NCBI RefSeq assembly: GCF_000412335.2
Contig: NZ_KE161030.1
Location: 4,610,104 to 4,674,103 of the forward strand
Source of the DNA: Cedecea davisae DSM 4568
GTDB lineage: Bacteria > Pseudomonadota > Gammaproteobacteria > Enterobacterales > Enterobacteriaceae
Reading direction: 5' to 3'
DNA length: 64,000 nucleotides
Shown here: positions 18,114 through 25,496 of the stretch, piece after piece
Position numbering within the stretch: the first letter of the stretch is position 1
Layout of the letters: every line of letters starts with the position of its first letter
Program-made: the position numbers and the translations under genes
Notes under the pieces: generated by a model
Seen by the model: the letters and a program-made list of their open reading frames with translations, nothing else
The model's database searches: none
Told to the model about the DNA's origin: nothing

Positions 18114-18364
18114 GCATTCCCGGCCAAATCGTTGAGCGCCTGGCGGACGGCAGCGCAAAAGTTGACGTCTGCGGCGTGCAGCGCGATGTCAACCTGGCCC
18201 TGGTGGGAGACGCCACCGTCGGGCAATGGGTGCTGGTTCACGTAGGCTTTGCCATGAGCGTTATCGACGAAGCGGAAGCGAGGGACACGTTAGACGCTTT
18301 GCAAAACATGTTTGAAGTAGAGCCGGACGTGGGCGCGCTGCTGTACGGCGAGGAGCGTAGCTAA
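18104..18364 (+). CDS. hypC: Hydrogenase maturation chaperone HypC
   Basis: An 86-residue chaperone (E. coli 90 aa). It binds HypD during Fe(CN)2CO assembly and then the HycE precursor. The essential N-terminal Cys2 is in [10 protein letters not shown], the family signature. It overlaps the end of hypB by 10 bases, and its stop shares a base with the hypD ATG. Confidence 0.95.
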   Translation: MCIGIPGQIVERLADGSAKVDVCGVQRDVNLALVGDATVGQWVLVHVGFAMSVIDEAEARDTLDALQNMFEVEPDVGALLYGEERS

Positions 18365-19485
18365 TGCGCTATGTGGACGAATATCGCGACCCCGAACGCG
18401 TGATGCAGCTGATTGAGACCCTGAAACAGCGCGCACCGCTGCTGGCTAACACCGCTTCACGCCCGCTGCGCATTATGGAAGTCTGTGGCGGCCATACTCA
18501 CGCTATTTTTAAATTTGGCCTCGACCAGTTGCTCCCGGAAAACGTTGAGTTTATCCACGGCCCCGGCTGCCCGGTTTGCGTCCTGCCGATGGGCCGCATC
18601 GACAGCTGTATCGAAATAGCCAGCCACCCGGAAGTGATTTTCTGCACCTTTGGCGACGCTATGCGCGTGCCGGGTAAAAATGGCTCGCTGATGCAGGCGA
18701 AAGCCCGCGGAGCCGACGTGCGGGTAATTTATTCGCCGATGGACGCCCTGACGCTGGCGAGCCAGAACCCGCAGCGCAAAGTGGTGTTTTTCGGCCTCGG
18801 ATTCGAAACTACCATGCCCGCCACCGCCATCATGTTGCAGCAGGCGAAAGCTCAGGGGCTGGAGAACTTTTACTTCTTCTGCCAGCACATCACGCTGATC
18901 CCAACTTTACGCAGCCTGCTTTCCGAGCCGGACAACGGTATTGATGCATTCCTCGCTCCCGGCCATGTCAGCATGGTGATTGGTACAGCCGCCTACGATT
19001 TTATTGCCTCGCAGCACCAGCGCCCGCTGGTTGTCGCCGGTTTTGAACCTATGGATCTTATGCAGGGCGTGCTGATGCTGGTGGAGCAAAAAATTCGCCA
19101 GCATAGCGAGGTGGAAAATCAGTACAAACGCGTGGTGCCCGACGAAGGCAACTTGCTGGCGCAGCGAGCGATTAGCGAAGTCTTCAGCGTGCAGGGCGAG
19201 GCCGAATGGCGCGGCCTGGGCGTTATCAGTGAATCCGGCGTGCGGCTTACCCCTGCCTATCGCCAGTTTGATGCCGAAGCCCACTTTAAACCGCTTCCGC
19301 AGCAGGTTTATGACGACCCGCAGGCACGCTGCGGCGACGTGCTGACCGGGCGCTGCAAACCGCAGCAATGCCCGCTGTTTGGCAGCGGCTGTAATCCGCA
19401 AAACGCCTTCGGCGCGCTGATGGTTTCCTCCGAAGGAGCCTGCGCGGCGTGGTATCAGTATCGTTCGCAGGAGTGTGAAGTATGA
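18364..19485 (+). CDS. hypD: Hydrogenase maturation factor HypD
   Basis: A 373-residue [4Fe-4S] protein that is the scaffold on which the Fe(CN)2CO group is built. The key motifs are ICGG-type MEVCGGHTHAIFK (about residues 38-50), GPGCPVCVLP (about 69-78) and the C-terminal cysteines in CKPQQCPLFGSGCNP. Length equals the E. coli protein. The ATG overlaps the hypC TAA by one base, and its stop overlaps hypE by four. Confidence 0.96.
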   Translation: MRYVDEYRDPERVMQLIETLKQRAPLLANTASRPLRIMEVCGGHTHAIFKFGLDQLLPENVEFIHGPGCPVCVLPMGRIDSCIEIASHPEVIFCTFGDAMRVPGKNGSLMQAKARGADVRVIYSPMDALTLASQNPQRKVVFFGLGFETTMPATAIMLQQAKAQGLENFYFFCQHITLIPTLRSLLSEPDNGIDAFLAPGHVSMVIGTAAYDFIASQHQRPLVVAGFEPMDLMQGVLMLVEQKIRQHSEVENQYKRVVPDEGNLLAQRAISEVFSVQGEAEWRGLGVISESGVRLTPAYRQFDAEAHFKPLPQQVYDDPQARCGDVLTGRCKPQQCPLFGSGCNPQNAFGALMVSSEGACAAWYQYRSQECEV

Positions 19486-20492
19486 AAACCATTGAGCTGG
19501 CCCACGGCAGCGGCGGCCAGGCGATGCAGCAGCTGATCGCCGGGTTGTTTATGCGGGAGTTTGCTAACCCGTGGCTGGCAGAGCAGGAAGATCAGGCCCG
19601 GCTTCCGCTTGCACAACTGACCGCCAGCGGCGACAGGCTGGCGTTTTCTACAGACAGCTATGTTATCGACCCGCTATTTTTTCCCGGCGGGGATATCGGC
19701 AAGCTGGCCGTTTGCGGAACCGCCAATGATGTGGCAGTAAGTGGAGCCATACCGCGCTGGCTTTCATGCGGTTTTATCCTCGAAGAAGGGCTGCCGCTTG
19801 AAACGCTGGAGCGCGTGGTCACCAGCATGGCCGGAGCCGCCCGCGCGGCGAATATTGCCATTGTTACCGGTGACACCAAAGTCGTGCCGCGCGGCGCGGC
19901 GGACAAAATTTTCATCAACACGGCAGGGATAGGCGCCATCCCGACATCCGTTAACTGGGGTGCGGCTCAAATAGAAGCCGGGGATGTGCTCATCGTCAGC
20001 GGAACGCTGGGCGACCACGGGGCGACGATCCTTAACCTGCGCGAGCAACTGGGAATGGACGGCGATTTACAAAGCGACTGCGCGGTGCTGGCACCAATGA
20101 TTGTCCCGCTGGTTAACATCCCGGGCGTAAAAGCCCTGCGTGACGCCACCCGCGGTGGAGTGAATGCGGTTCTGCACGAATTTGCCGATACCAGCGGCTA
20201 TGGTATGGAAATCGTTGAAAATCAGCTTCCGCTAACGCCCGCGGTGCGCGGCGTTTGCGAACTCCTGGGGCTGGATGCCTTAAATTTTGCTAATGAAGGC
20301 AAGCTGGTTATTGCCGCCTCACGCGAGGCCGCTCCCGCCATTTTAAACGCGCTAAAGCAGCATGAGCTCGGTAAACAAGCCGCAGTTATCGGCGAAGCCG
20401 TAGAACGCAAAGGCGTAAGGGTGACGGGGCTTTATGGCGTTAAACGCTCACTCGACCTGCCGCATTTTGAGCCGTTACCGCGCATTTGTTGA
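19482..20492 (+). CDS. hypE: Hydrogenase maturation factor HypE
   Basis: A 336-residue PurM/ThiL-like ATPase that dehydrates the thiocarboxamide on its own C-terminal Cys to thiocyanate, the CN donor. The chain ends in PRIC, so the required terminal cysteine is present. The N-terminus carries the typical ELAHGSGGQAMQQL, and TDSYVIDPLFFPGGDIGKL matches the ATP/Mg site. It starts inside the end of hypD (ATGA) and is followed by a 96-base gap before fhlA. Confidence 0.96.
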   Translation: MKTIELAHGSGGQAMQQLIAGLFMREFANPWLAEQEDQARLPLAQLTASGDRLAFSTDSYVIDPLFFPGGDIGKLAVCGTANDVAVSGAIPRWLSCGFILEEGLPLETLERVVTSMAGAARAANIAIVTGDTKVVPRGAADKIFINTAGIGAIPTSVNWGAAQIEAGDVLIVSGTLGDHGATILNLREQLGMDGDLQSDCAVLAPMIVPLVNIPGVKALRDATRGGVNAVLHEFADTSGYGMEIVENQLPLTPAVRGVCELLGLDALNFANEGKLVIAASREAAPAILNALKQHELGKQAAVIGEAVERKGVRVTGLYGVKRSLDLPHFEPLPRIC

Positions 20493-20561
20493 CCTGTGCC
20501 ATGACGCGTCCGCCCGGCACTGATTAAACTTAAACTATATTTATATTAATAAAATATTTTA

Positions 20562-20586
20562 ACCCTGTGTTTTGCACAGGGTTTTT
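20562..20586 (+). terminator. Terminator-like hairpin in the fhlA leader
   Basis: ACCCTGTG (20562-20569), loop TTTTG, CACAGGGT (20575-20582), then a T-run. It fits an intrinsic terminator for hypABCDE, yet it ends only 14 bases before the preferred fhlA start and 2 before the alternative upstream ATG. It may end most hyp transcription or attenuate fhlA. Confidence 0.75.
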
Positions 20587-20600
20587 CAATGGAAAGCAAA

Positions 20601-22685
20601 ATGCCATACACCCCGATGAGCGATCTCGGGCAGCAGGGGTTGTTTGATATCACCCGGACTCTGCTGCAACAACCCAGTCTTACTGAACTCGCTACCTGCC
20701 TGACCCGGCTTGCAAAACAGTCCGGCCTGGCGGAGCGGGTCAACGTCCTGCTTTACCACCCTCAGCACCAGCGGGTGAGCTTTTATGGCAAGGATAAGCA
20801 GGGTAAAGAGCTGCACTACGAAGATGAGATGGCGCTGGCAAACGGCCCTGTCCGCCGGGTACTTTCACGCCCGGAGGCGCTGGTTTGCAGCCAGGATGAA
20901 TTTTATGAAACCTGGCCCCAGATGACAGACCTGGAGCTGTATGCGCCCTTTGGCCGCTACTGCCTGCTGCCGCTGGCCGCCGAGGGGCGGATCTTCGGCG
21001 GCTGCGAGTTTATTCGCAATAGCGAGACGCCCTGGAGTGAAAAAGAGCTTAACCGCCTGCACACTCTGGCCCAGGTTGTAGGCCTGGCGGCCGAACAGAT
21101 CCAGACCCGGCTGGACACCAATCACGACCACCAGCTTTTATGCCGCGAGCGTGATGATTTTCGCATCCTTGTTGCGGTAACCAATGCGGTGCTGTCGAAG
21201 CTCGATCTGGACGAGCTGATTAGCGAGATTGCCCGCGAGATCCATTACCACTTCTCCATTGATTCCATCAGCATTGTGCTGCGAAGCAGCCGCAAATCCC
21301 GGTTAACTCTCTACTCAACCCATTTTGTTGATGAGGCCTCACCGATTCATGAGCAGAGCGATGTGATTGAAGCGGGCACGCTCTCGGAACGGGTGTTTAA
21401 AAGCGGCGAAATGCTGCTGCTTAACCTGTGTCCGGGAGACAAACTGGCGCCTTATGAACGTATGCTGCTGGAGATGTGGCGCAACCAAACCCAAACGCTT
21501 TGCCTGCTGCCGCTGAAGTTCGGCAACAATATGCTGGGCGTGCTCAAGCTTGCGAAGTGCGGCGAGCAGGGCTTTACCCCAGCCAACCTCAAGCTGCTGT
21601 GCCAGATTGCCGAGCGCATTGCCATTGCGGTGGATAACGCCCTCGCCTACCAGGAAATTAACCGCCTGAAAGAGAATCTGGTGGATGAAAACCTTTATCT
21701 CACCGAGCAGATTAACAATGTCGGCAGCGACTTCGGCGAAATCATCGGCCGGGGCGAAGCGATGTCTATCGTGCTCAAACAGGTGGAAATGGTCGCCAAT
21801 AGCGACAGTACGGTGCTGATCCTCGGCGAAACCGGAACCGGCAAAGAGCTAATTGCCCGCGCCATTCATAACCTGAGCGAGCGCAATAGCCGCAGGATGG
21901 TAAAAATAAACTGCGCGGCGATGCCTGCCGGGCTGCTGGAAAGCGACCTTTTCGGCCATGAACGCGGGGCGTTTACCGGGGCCAATACGCAGCGTATCGG
22001 GCGTTTTGAACTGGCGGATAAAAGCTCGCTGTTCCTTGATGAAGTCGGCGATATGCCTCTTGAGCTACAGCCCAAACTGCTGCGCGTATTGCAGGAGCAG
22101 GAATTTGAACGCCTTGGCAGCAACAAAATCCAGCAGGTGGATGTGCGCCTGATTGCCGCCACCAACCGCAATCTCAAGCAGATGGTGGCCGACCGGGAGT
22201 TTCGCAGCGATCTTTATTATCGGCTGAACGTTTTTCCCATCACCCTGCCGCCGCTGCGCGAGCGCCCGGAAGATATCCCTCTGCTGGTGAAATCCTTCAC
22301 CTTTAAAATTGCGCACCGCCTGAATCGCAATATCGACAGCATCCCGGCGGAAACGCTGCGCGCCCTGAGCCGTATGGAATGGCCGGGCAACGTTCGCGAG
22401 CTGGAAAATGTGATAGAAAGGGCGGTTCTGCTAACGCGGGGCAACGTGCTGCATCTTTCCCTGCCGGAGATGACGGTGCAGCCTCCGCTTGAGCGCAACC
22501 TATCCTCCTTCGTCAGCGAGGAAGTTCGCGAAGATGAGGACGAGCGCCAGCGCATTTTACGGGTGTTGAAAGAAACTAACGGCGTTGTTGCCGGACCGCG
22601 CGGCGCGGCACAGCGCTTAGGCCTCAAACGGACCACGCTGCTTTCACGTATGAAGCGTCTGGGGATTGATAAAGAGGCGCTTTAG
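20601..22685 (+). CDS. fhlA: Formate hydrogenlyase transcriptional activator FhlA
   Basis: A 694-residue sigma54 enhancer-binding protein that senses formate through its N-terminal GAF domains and activates hyc, hyp and fdhF. The AAA+ domain has Walker A GETGTGKE (residues 409-416) and the sigma54-contact loop GAFTGA (456-461). The C-terminal helix-turn-helix is in GAAQRLGLKRTTLLSRMKRL. An ATG 12 bases upstream (20589) is in frame. I prefer 20601 because it gives MPYTPMSDLGQQGLF, matching E. coli, and has GGAAAG before it. The N-terminal third is the most diverged part relative to E. coli. Confidence 0.95.
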   Translation: MPYTPMSDLGQQGLFDITRTLLQQPSLTELATCLTRLAKQSGLAERVNVLLYHPQHQRVSFYGKDKQGKELHYEDEMALANGPVRRVLSRPEALVCSQDEFYETWPQMTDLELYAPFGRYCLLPLAAEGRIFGGCEFIRNSETPWSEKELNRLHTLAQVVGLAAEQIQTRLDTNHDHQLLCRERDDFRILVAVTNAVLSKLDLDELISEIAREIHYHFSIDSISIVLRSSRKSRLTLYSTHFVDEASPIHEQSDVIEAGTLSERVFKSGEMLLLNLCPGDKLAPYERMLLEMWRNQTQTLCLLPLKFGNNMLGVLKLAKCGEQGFTPANLKLLCQIAERIAIAVDNALAYQEINRLKENLVDENLYLTEQINNVGSDFGEIIGRGEAMSIVLKQVEMVANSDSTVLILGETGTGKELIARAIHNLSERNSRRMVKINCAAMPAGLLESDLFGHERGAFTGANTQRIGRFELADKSSLFLDEVGDMPLELQPKLLRVLQEQEFERLGSNKIQQVDVRLIAATNRNLKQMVADREFRSDLYYRLNVFPITLPPLRERPEDIPLLVKSFTFKIAHRLNRNIDSIPAETLRALSRMEWPGNVRELENVIERAVLLTRGNVLHLSLPEMTVQPPLERNLSSFVSEEVREDEDERQRILRVLKETNGVVAGPRGAAQRLGLKRTTLLSRMKRLGIDKEAL

Positions 22686-22730
22686 CCCGAAACTGGGCAT
22701 AACCCTGTCTTTCTGCCTGGAACAATAATT

Positions 22731-23078
22731 ATGGCGATTATCCCGAAAAACTATACGCGGCTGGAGAGCGGCTACCGCGAAAAAGCGCTGAAACTCTTCC
22801 CGTGGGTATGCGGACGCTGCTCGCGGGAGTTTGTTTACTCCAATCTGCGCGAGCTGACCGTTCATCATATGGATCACGATCATACCAATAACCCGGAAGA
22901 TGGCAGCAATTGGGAGCTTTTATGCCTGTATTGCCACGATCATGAGCACTCCAAATATACCGAAGCGGACCAATATGGCTCCAGGGTCATTGCCGGAGAA
23001 GATGCGCAGAAGGACGTTGGCGAAGCCACCTATAATCCGTTTGCCGATTTGAAATCGATGCTGAACAAGAAGAAATAA
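22731..23078 (+). CDS. yajD: HNH nuclease family protein YajD
   Basis: A 115-residue protein nearly identical to E. coli YajD. It has an HNH-type fold: CGRC near residue 27, then VHHMDHDHTNNPEDGSNWELL and CLYCHDHEHS, which supply the zinc cysteines and the HNH catalytic residues. The cellular role is not known to me. In E. coli yajD is elsewhere (near tsx); here it is 45 bases after fhlA on the same strand, so it may be transcribed with fhlA. A hairpin follows it at 23107. Confidence 0.93.
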   Translation: MAIIPKNYTRLESGYREKALKLFPWVCGRCSREFVYSNLRELTVHHMDHDHTNNPEDGSNWELLCLYCHDHEHSKYTEADQYGSRVIAGEDAQKDVGEATYNPFADLKSMLNKKK

Positions 23079-23106
23079 GCGCGATTGACCCGCTAAGCTG
23101 CCCTAC

Positions 23107-23126
23107 AGAGGGAATTATTTCCCTCT
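23107..23126 (+). terminator. Hairpin after yajD
   Basis: AGAGGGAA and TTCCCTCT form an 8-bp stem around TTAT. No long T-run follows, so it is only a weak candidate terminator for fhlA-yajD. Confidence 0.45.
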
Positions 23127-23152
23127 AATCTAAATCATTTCCCCTCTTCCCC

Positions 23153-23179
23153 TTCATTTTTCCTCGCCGCTGCCGATAA
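23153..23179 (+). promoter_or_regulatory. Sigma28 (FliA) promoter of cheV
   Basis: TTCATTTT, an 11-base spacer, and GCCGATAA. The -10 is a perfect FliA consensus, the spacer length is exact, and 5 of 8 bases of the -35 (TAAAGTTT) match. It lies 63 bases before the cheV ATG and ties this isolated gene to the flagellar late class. Confidence 0.8.
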
Positions 23180-23242
23180 CTTATACAGAGTATTTATTCC
23201 GCACGGTTAGGTTCTCAGGCCGGGTTATCACTTGAGGTTAAA

Positions 23243-24211
23243 ATGGATAGTTTTCAGAAAGATATCGATGAAAGGGCCAACCTGGCGTTATCCAACAAGT
23301 TTGAGCTGCTGCTGTTTCGCTTAGGCGCCAGCCAGCACGACAGCAAATCAGAGCTGTACGGCATTAACGTGTTTAAGCTGCGCGAAATCGTTCCGATGCC
23401 GAAGATCAACCGCGCCGCGGGCATGGAGTCACCGCTGCTGGGGATGGCGAATATTCGCGACCAGATTATCCCCGTCATTGACCTGCCTGCCGTGACCGGC
23501 TGCAAGCCAACCACCGGCCTGAATCTCTTGCTGATAACCGAATATGCCCGCAGCACTCAGGCCTTTGCCGTTGAGTCGGTGGAAAACATCATTCGCCTCG
23601 ACTGGAGCCAGGTACACGCCGCCGAGGCCGGCGTCAGCAGCCGCAATATCACCAGCATCGCCACCATTGACGATCCGTTAACCGGCAAGGACCTGGCGCT
23701 GGTGCTGGACGTAGAGCAAATTCTCTATGACATCATTCCTTCGGGAAGGGACGTCAATATCGCAGCGATTGAAGAGAAAAATTACACCCTGAAGCCCGGC
23801 GCGGTAGCGATAGTCGCGGAAGACTCCAAAGTCGCCCGCTCGATGCTGGAGCAGGGTTTGAAAGGCATGGGTATCCCGGCAATCATGCACGCTACCGGCC
23901 TTGAAGCATGGGAGAAAATCAAAGCCATCGCCGCCGAGGCTAAAGCGTCCGGTACGCCGATAACCGACAAAATAGGCCTGGTGTTAACCGACATAGAAAT
24001 GCCGGAAATGGACGGTTTCACGCTGACCCGTAATATCAAAACTGAGCCTTCGCTGAAGCATATTCCGGTGGTGATTCACTCCTCGCTCTCGGGCAGCGCA
24101 AACGAAGACCATGTGAGAAAAGTCGGTGCTAACGGCTACGTGGCAAAGTTTGACGTGGCCGAACTCTCTTCTGTTATCCATAAAGCGCTGGAAGACGCAG
24201 CTCAAGGGTAA
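23243..24211 (+). CDS. cheV: Chemotaxis coupling protein CheV
   Basis: A 322-residue fusion of a CheW-like domain (about residues 15-165; LYGINVFKLREIVPMP, then GMANIRDQIIPVIDLP) and a receiver domain (about 185-315). The likely phospho-acceptor is Asp250 in VLTDIEMPEMDGF, and Lys in VAKFD completes the site. CheV couples chemoreceptors to CheA and is thought to help adaptation. E. coli K-12 lacks it, while Salmonella and many enterobacteria have it. No other motility gene is nearby, but a FliA-type promoter precedes it. The ribosome site is GAGG, seven bases before the ATG. Confidence 0.94.
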   Translation: MDSFQKDIDERANLALSNKFELLLFRLGASQHDSKSELYGINVFKLREIVPMPKINRAAGMESPLLGMANIRDQIIPVIDLPAVTGCKPTTGLNLLLITEYARSTQAFAVESVENIIRLDWSQVHAAEAGVSSRNITSIATIDDPLTGKDLALVLDVEQILYDIIPSGRDVNIAAIEEKNYTLKPGAVAIVAEDSKVARSMLEQGLKGMGIPAIMHATGLEAWEKIKAIAAEAKASGTPITDKIGLVLTDIEMPEMDGFTLTRNIKTEPSLKHIPVVIHSSLSGSANEDHVRKVGANGYVAKFDVAELSSVIHKALEDAAQG

Positions 24212-24228
24212 AACGCGACTTCATTACC

Positions 24229-24269
24229 TGGGGAAATATCACTATTATCAAAAGGTGATTATTTCCCCA
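24229..24269. other. Long stem-loop between cheV and the IclR gene
   Basis: TGGGGAAATATCAC (24229-24242) can pair with GTGATTATTTCCCCA (24255-24269) with one bulge. It lies 20 bases before the IclR-type GTG start. It could be a cheV terminator without a T-run, or an operator or leader structure for the regulator gene. Confidence 0.55.
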
Positions 24270-24288
24270 TGTTCAGGAAGGATGCGCG

Positions 24289-25005
24289 GTGAGCCAGGCT
24301 AAAAGTATTCAGTCCGTTGAGCGGGCAATGGCGGTGCTGGAAACCCTTGCGGCCCACGGAGGCGAAGCTCGCCTGACCACGTTATCCGAATCGCTGGGGC
24401 TGAATAAAAGCACCCTCCATGGCCTGCTGAAAACGCTATTAGAGCTGGGATATATTTCCCGCCGCGAGCAAAACTATACCCTCGGCCTGCGGCTCAGGGA
24501 GATAGCCCAGCCGCTTCAGGATGCAGACTCCTTGATTCGCACGGCCTTCAGCCCCGCTCTGCGTAGGCTTTCCGCCATGAGCGGCGAAACTTGCTGGCTG
24601 GCCGTCCCCTGCGGTACACGAGAATACCTGTATATTGATGCGGTTGAGGGCGGTAAAAACCTGCGTGTCGCCAGCCCCAGGGGTAAACGTGAGCGGCTCA
24701 CAACTTCGGCCATTGGTCGCATTTTTCTGGCCTTTAATGACGACCTGCTGCGGGCGCTAAGAAAATCGGATGCGGTCTCCTCTGCACTAAATGGTGAAAT
24801 ATCCCGCATCCGCGAGCAGGGGTATGCCCTGGATACCGGCGAGGCGGAAGAAGGCCTGCATTGCCTGGCTTTGCCGCTACGGCAATCCGGGCAGGTGGTA
24901 GCCGCGCTGGGAATGGCGGGGCCAGCCGCCCGACTCCATCCCGATTATATGCGGCGCTTTGCGCAGCGCGTATTAAGCGAAATGTTCGACATTATCAAAC
25001 TTTAG
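24289..25005 (+). CDS. IclR-family transcriptional regulator
   Basis: A 238-residue regulator with an N-terminal winged helix-turn-helix (SVERAMAVLETLAAHGGEARL, then LGLNKSTLHGLLKTL, about residues 6-60) and a C-terminal IclR effector domain (about 75-238; CGTREYLYIDAVEG and TSAIGRIFLAF). It starts with GTG behind AGGAAGG. It is followed, 80 bases on, by a GlcG/HbpS-like gene and an MFS exporter gene in the same direction. It therefore probably controls that small operon in response to a small organic acid or similar ligand (inference). The specific ligand cannot be told. Confidence 0.9.
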   Translation: MSQAKSIQSVERAMAVLETLAAHGGEARLTTLSESLGLNKSTLHGLLKTLLELGYISRREQNYTLGLRLREIAQPLQDADSLIRTAFSPALRRLSAMSGETCWLAVPCGTREYLYIDAVEGGKNLRVASPRGKRERLTTSAIGRIFLAFNDDLLRALRKSDAVSSALNGEISRIREQGYALDTGEAEEGLHCLALPLRQSGQVVAALGMAGPAARLHPDYMRRFAQRVLSEMFDIIKL

Positions 25006-25085
25006 CCCTGCAACCGCGCTTCTGATTGGCGTGTTTCAAGTCACCTGCCACTATCGCGGCTCCCAACTTTTCAGGAGCCATATCC

Positions 25086-25496
25086 ATGTTTGAACACATT
25101 ACCCGCGATGCCATTCTCAAAATCACCGAGCTTGCTCAGTCCCGCAAACAGGCAGTCTGCATCAGCGTGGTGGACGATGCCGGGCTGCTAAGAGGATTCC
25201 TGCGCATGGACAGCGCGGTTGCTGGCGCGATTGATGTCTCAATTAAGAAAGCCCGCACCGCCGCTCTCTTCGGCAGTGATTCGCTTTCTCTGGGCCAGGA
25301 AGCACGCCCCGGCGGCAATATTTATTCCTTAGAATCGACTAACGGCGGCCTGATTAGCTTTGGCGGCGGCATCGTTTTACGCGGTGATAACGGGCAAATC
25401 ATCGGCGGGCTGGGCGTAGCCGGAGCCACGGTTGATGACGATCAGTCACTGGCACTGGCCGGTGCGGCGGCAACCCAGGCGGCAGGGCGAGTGTAA
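25086..25496 (+). CDS. GlcG/HbpS-like (DUF336) protein
   Basis: A 136-residue protein of the GlcG/HbpS family, which includes heme-binding and cofactor-associated proteins of unclear function. Family features are the KKARTAALFGSDS segment, the GGIVLRGDNGQIIGGLGVAG core and the terminal DDQSLALAGAAA. I start at ATG 25086 because AGGAG lies nine bases upstream. A longer frame exists only with a TTG start at 25026 and lacks support. The stop overlaps the ATG of the MFS gene (TAATG), so the two are coupled. Confidence 0.85.
   Translation: MFEHITRDAILKITELAQSRKQAVCISVVDDAGLLRGFLRMDSAVAGAIDVSIKKARTAALFGSDSLSLGQEARPGGNIYSLESTNGGLISFGGGIVLRGDNGQIIGGLGVAGATVDDDQSLALAGAAATQAAGRV

Noticed and set aside
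25026..25085. Longer N-terminus of the GlcG-like protein from a TTG at 25026
   Set aside because: No ribosome site, no family similarity in those 20 residues, and a good AGGAG lies just before ATG 25086.
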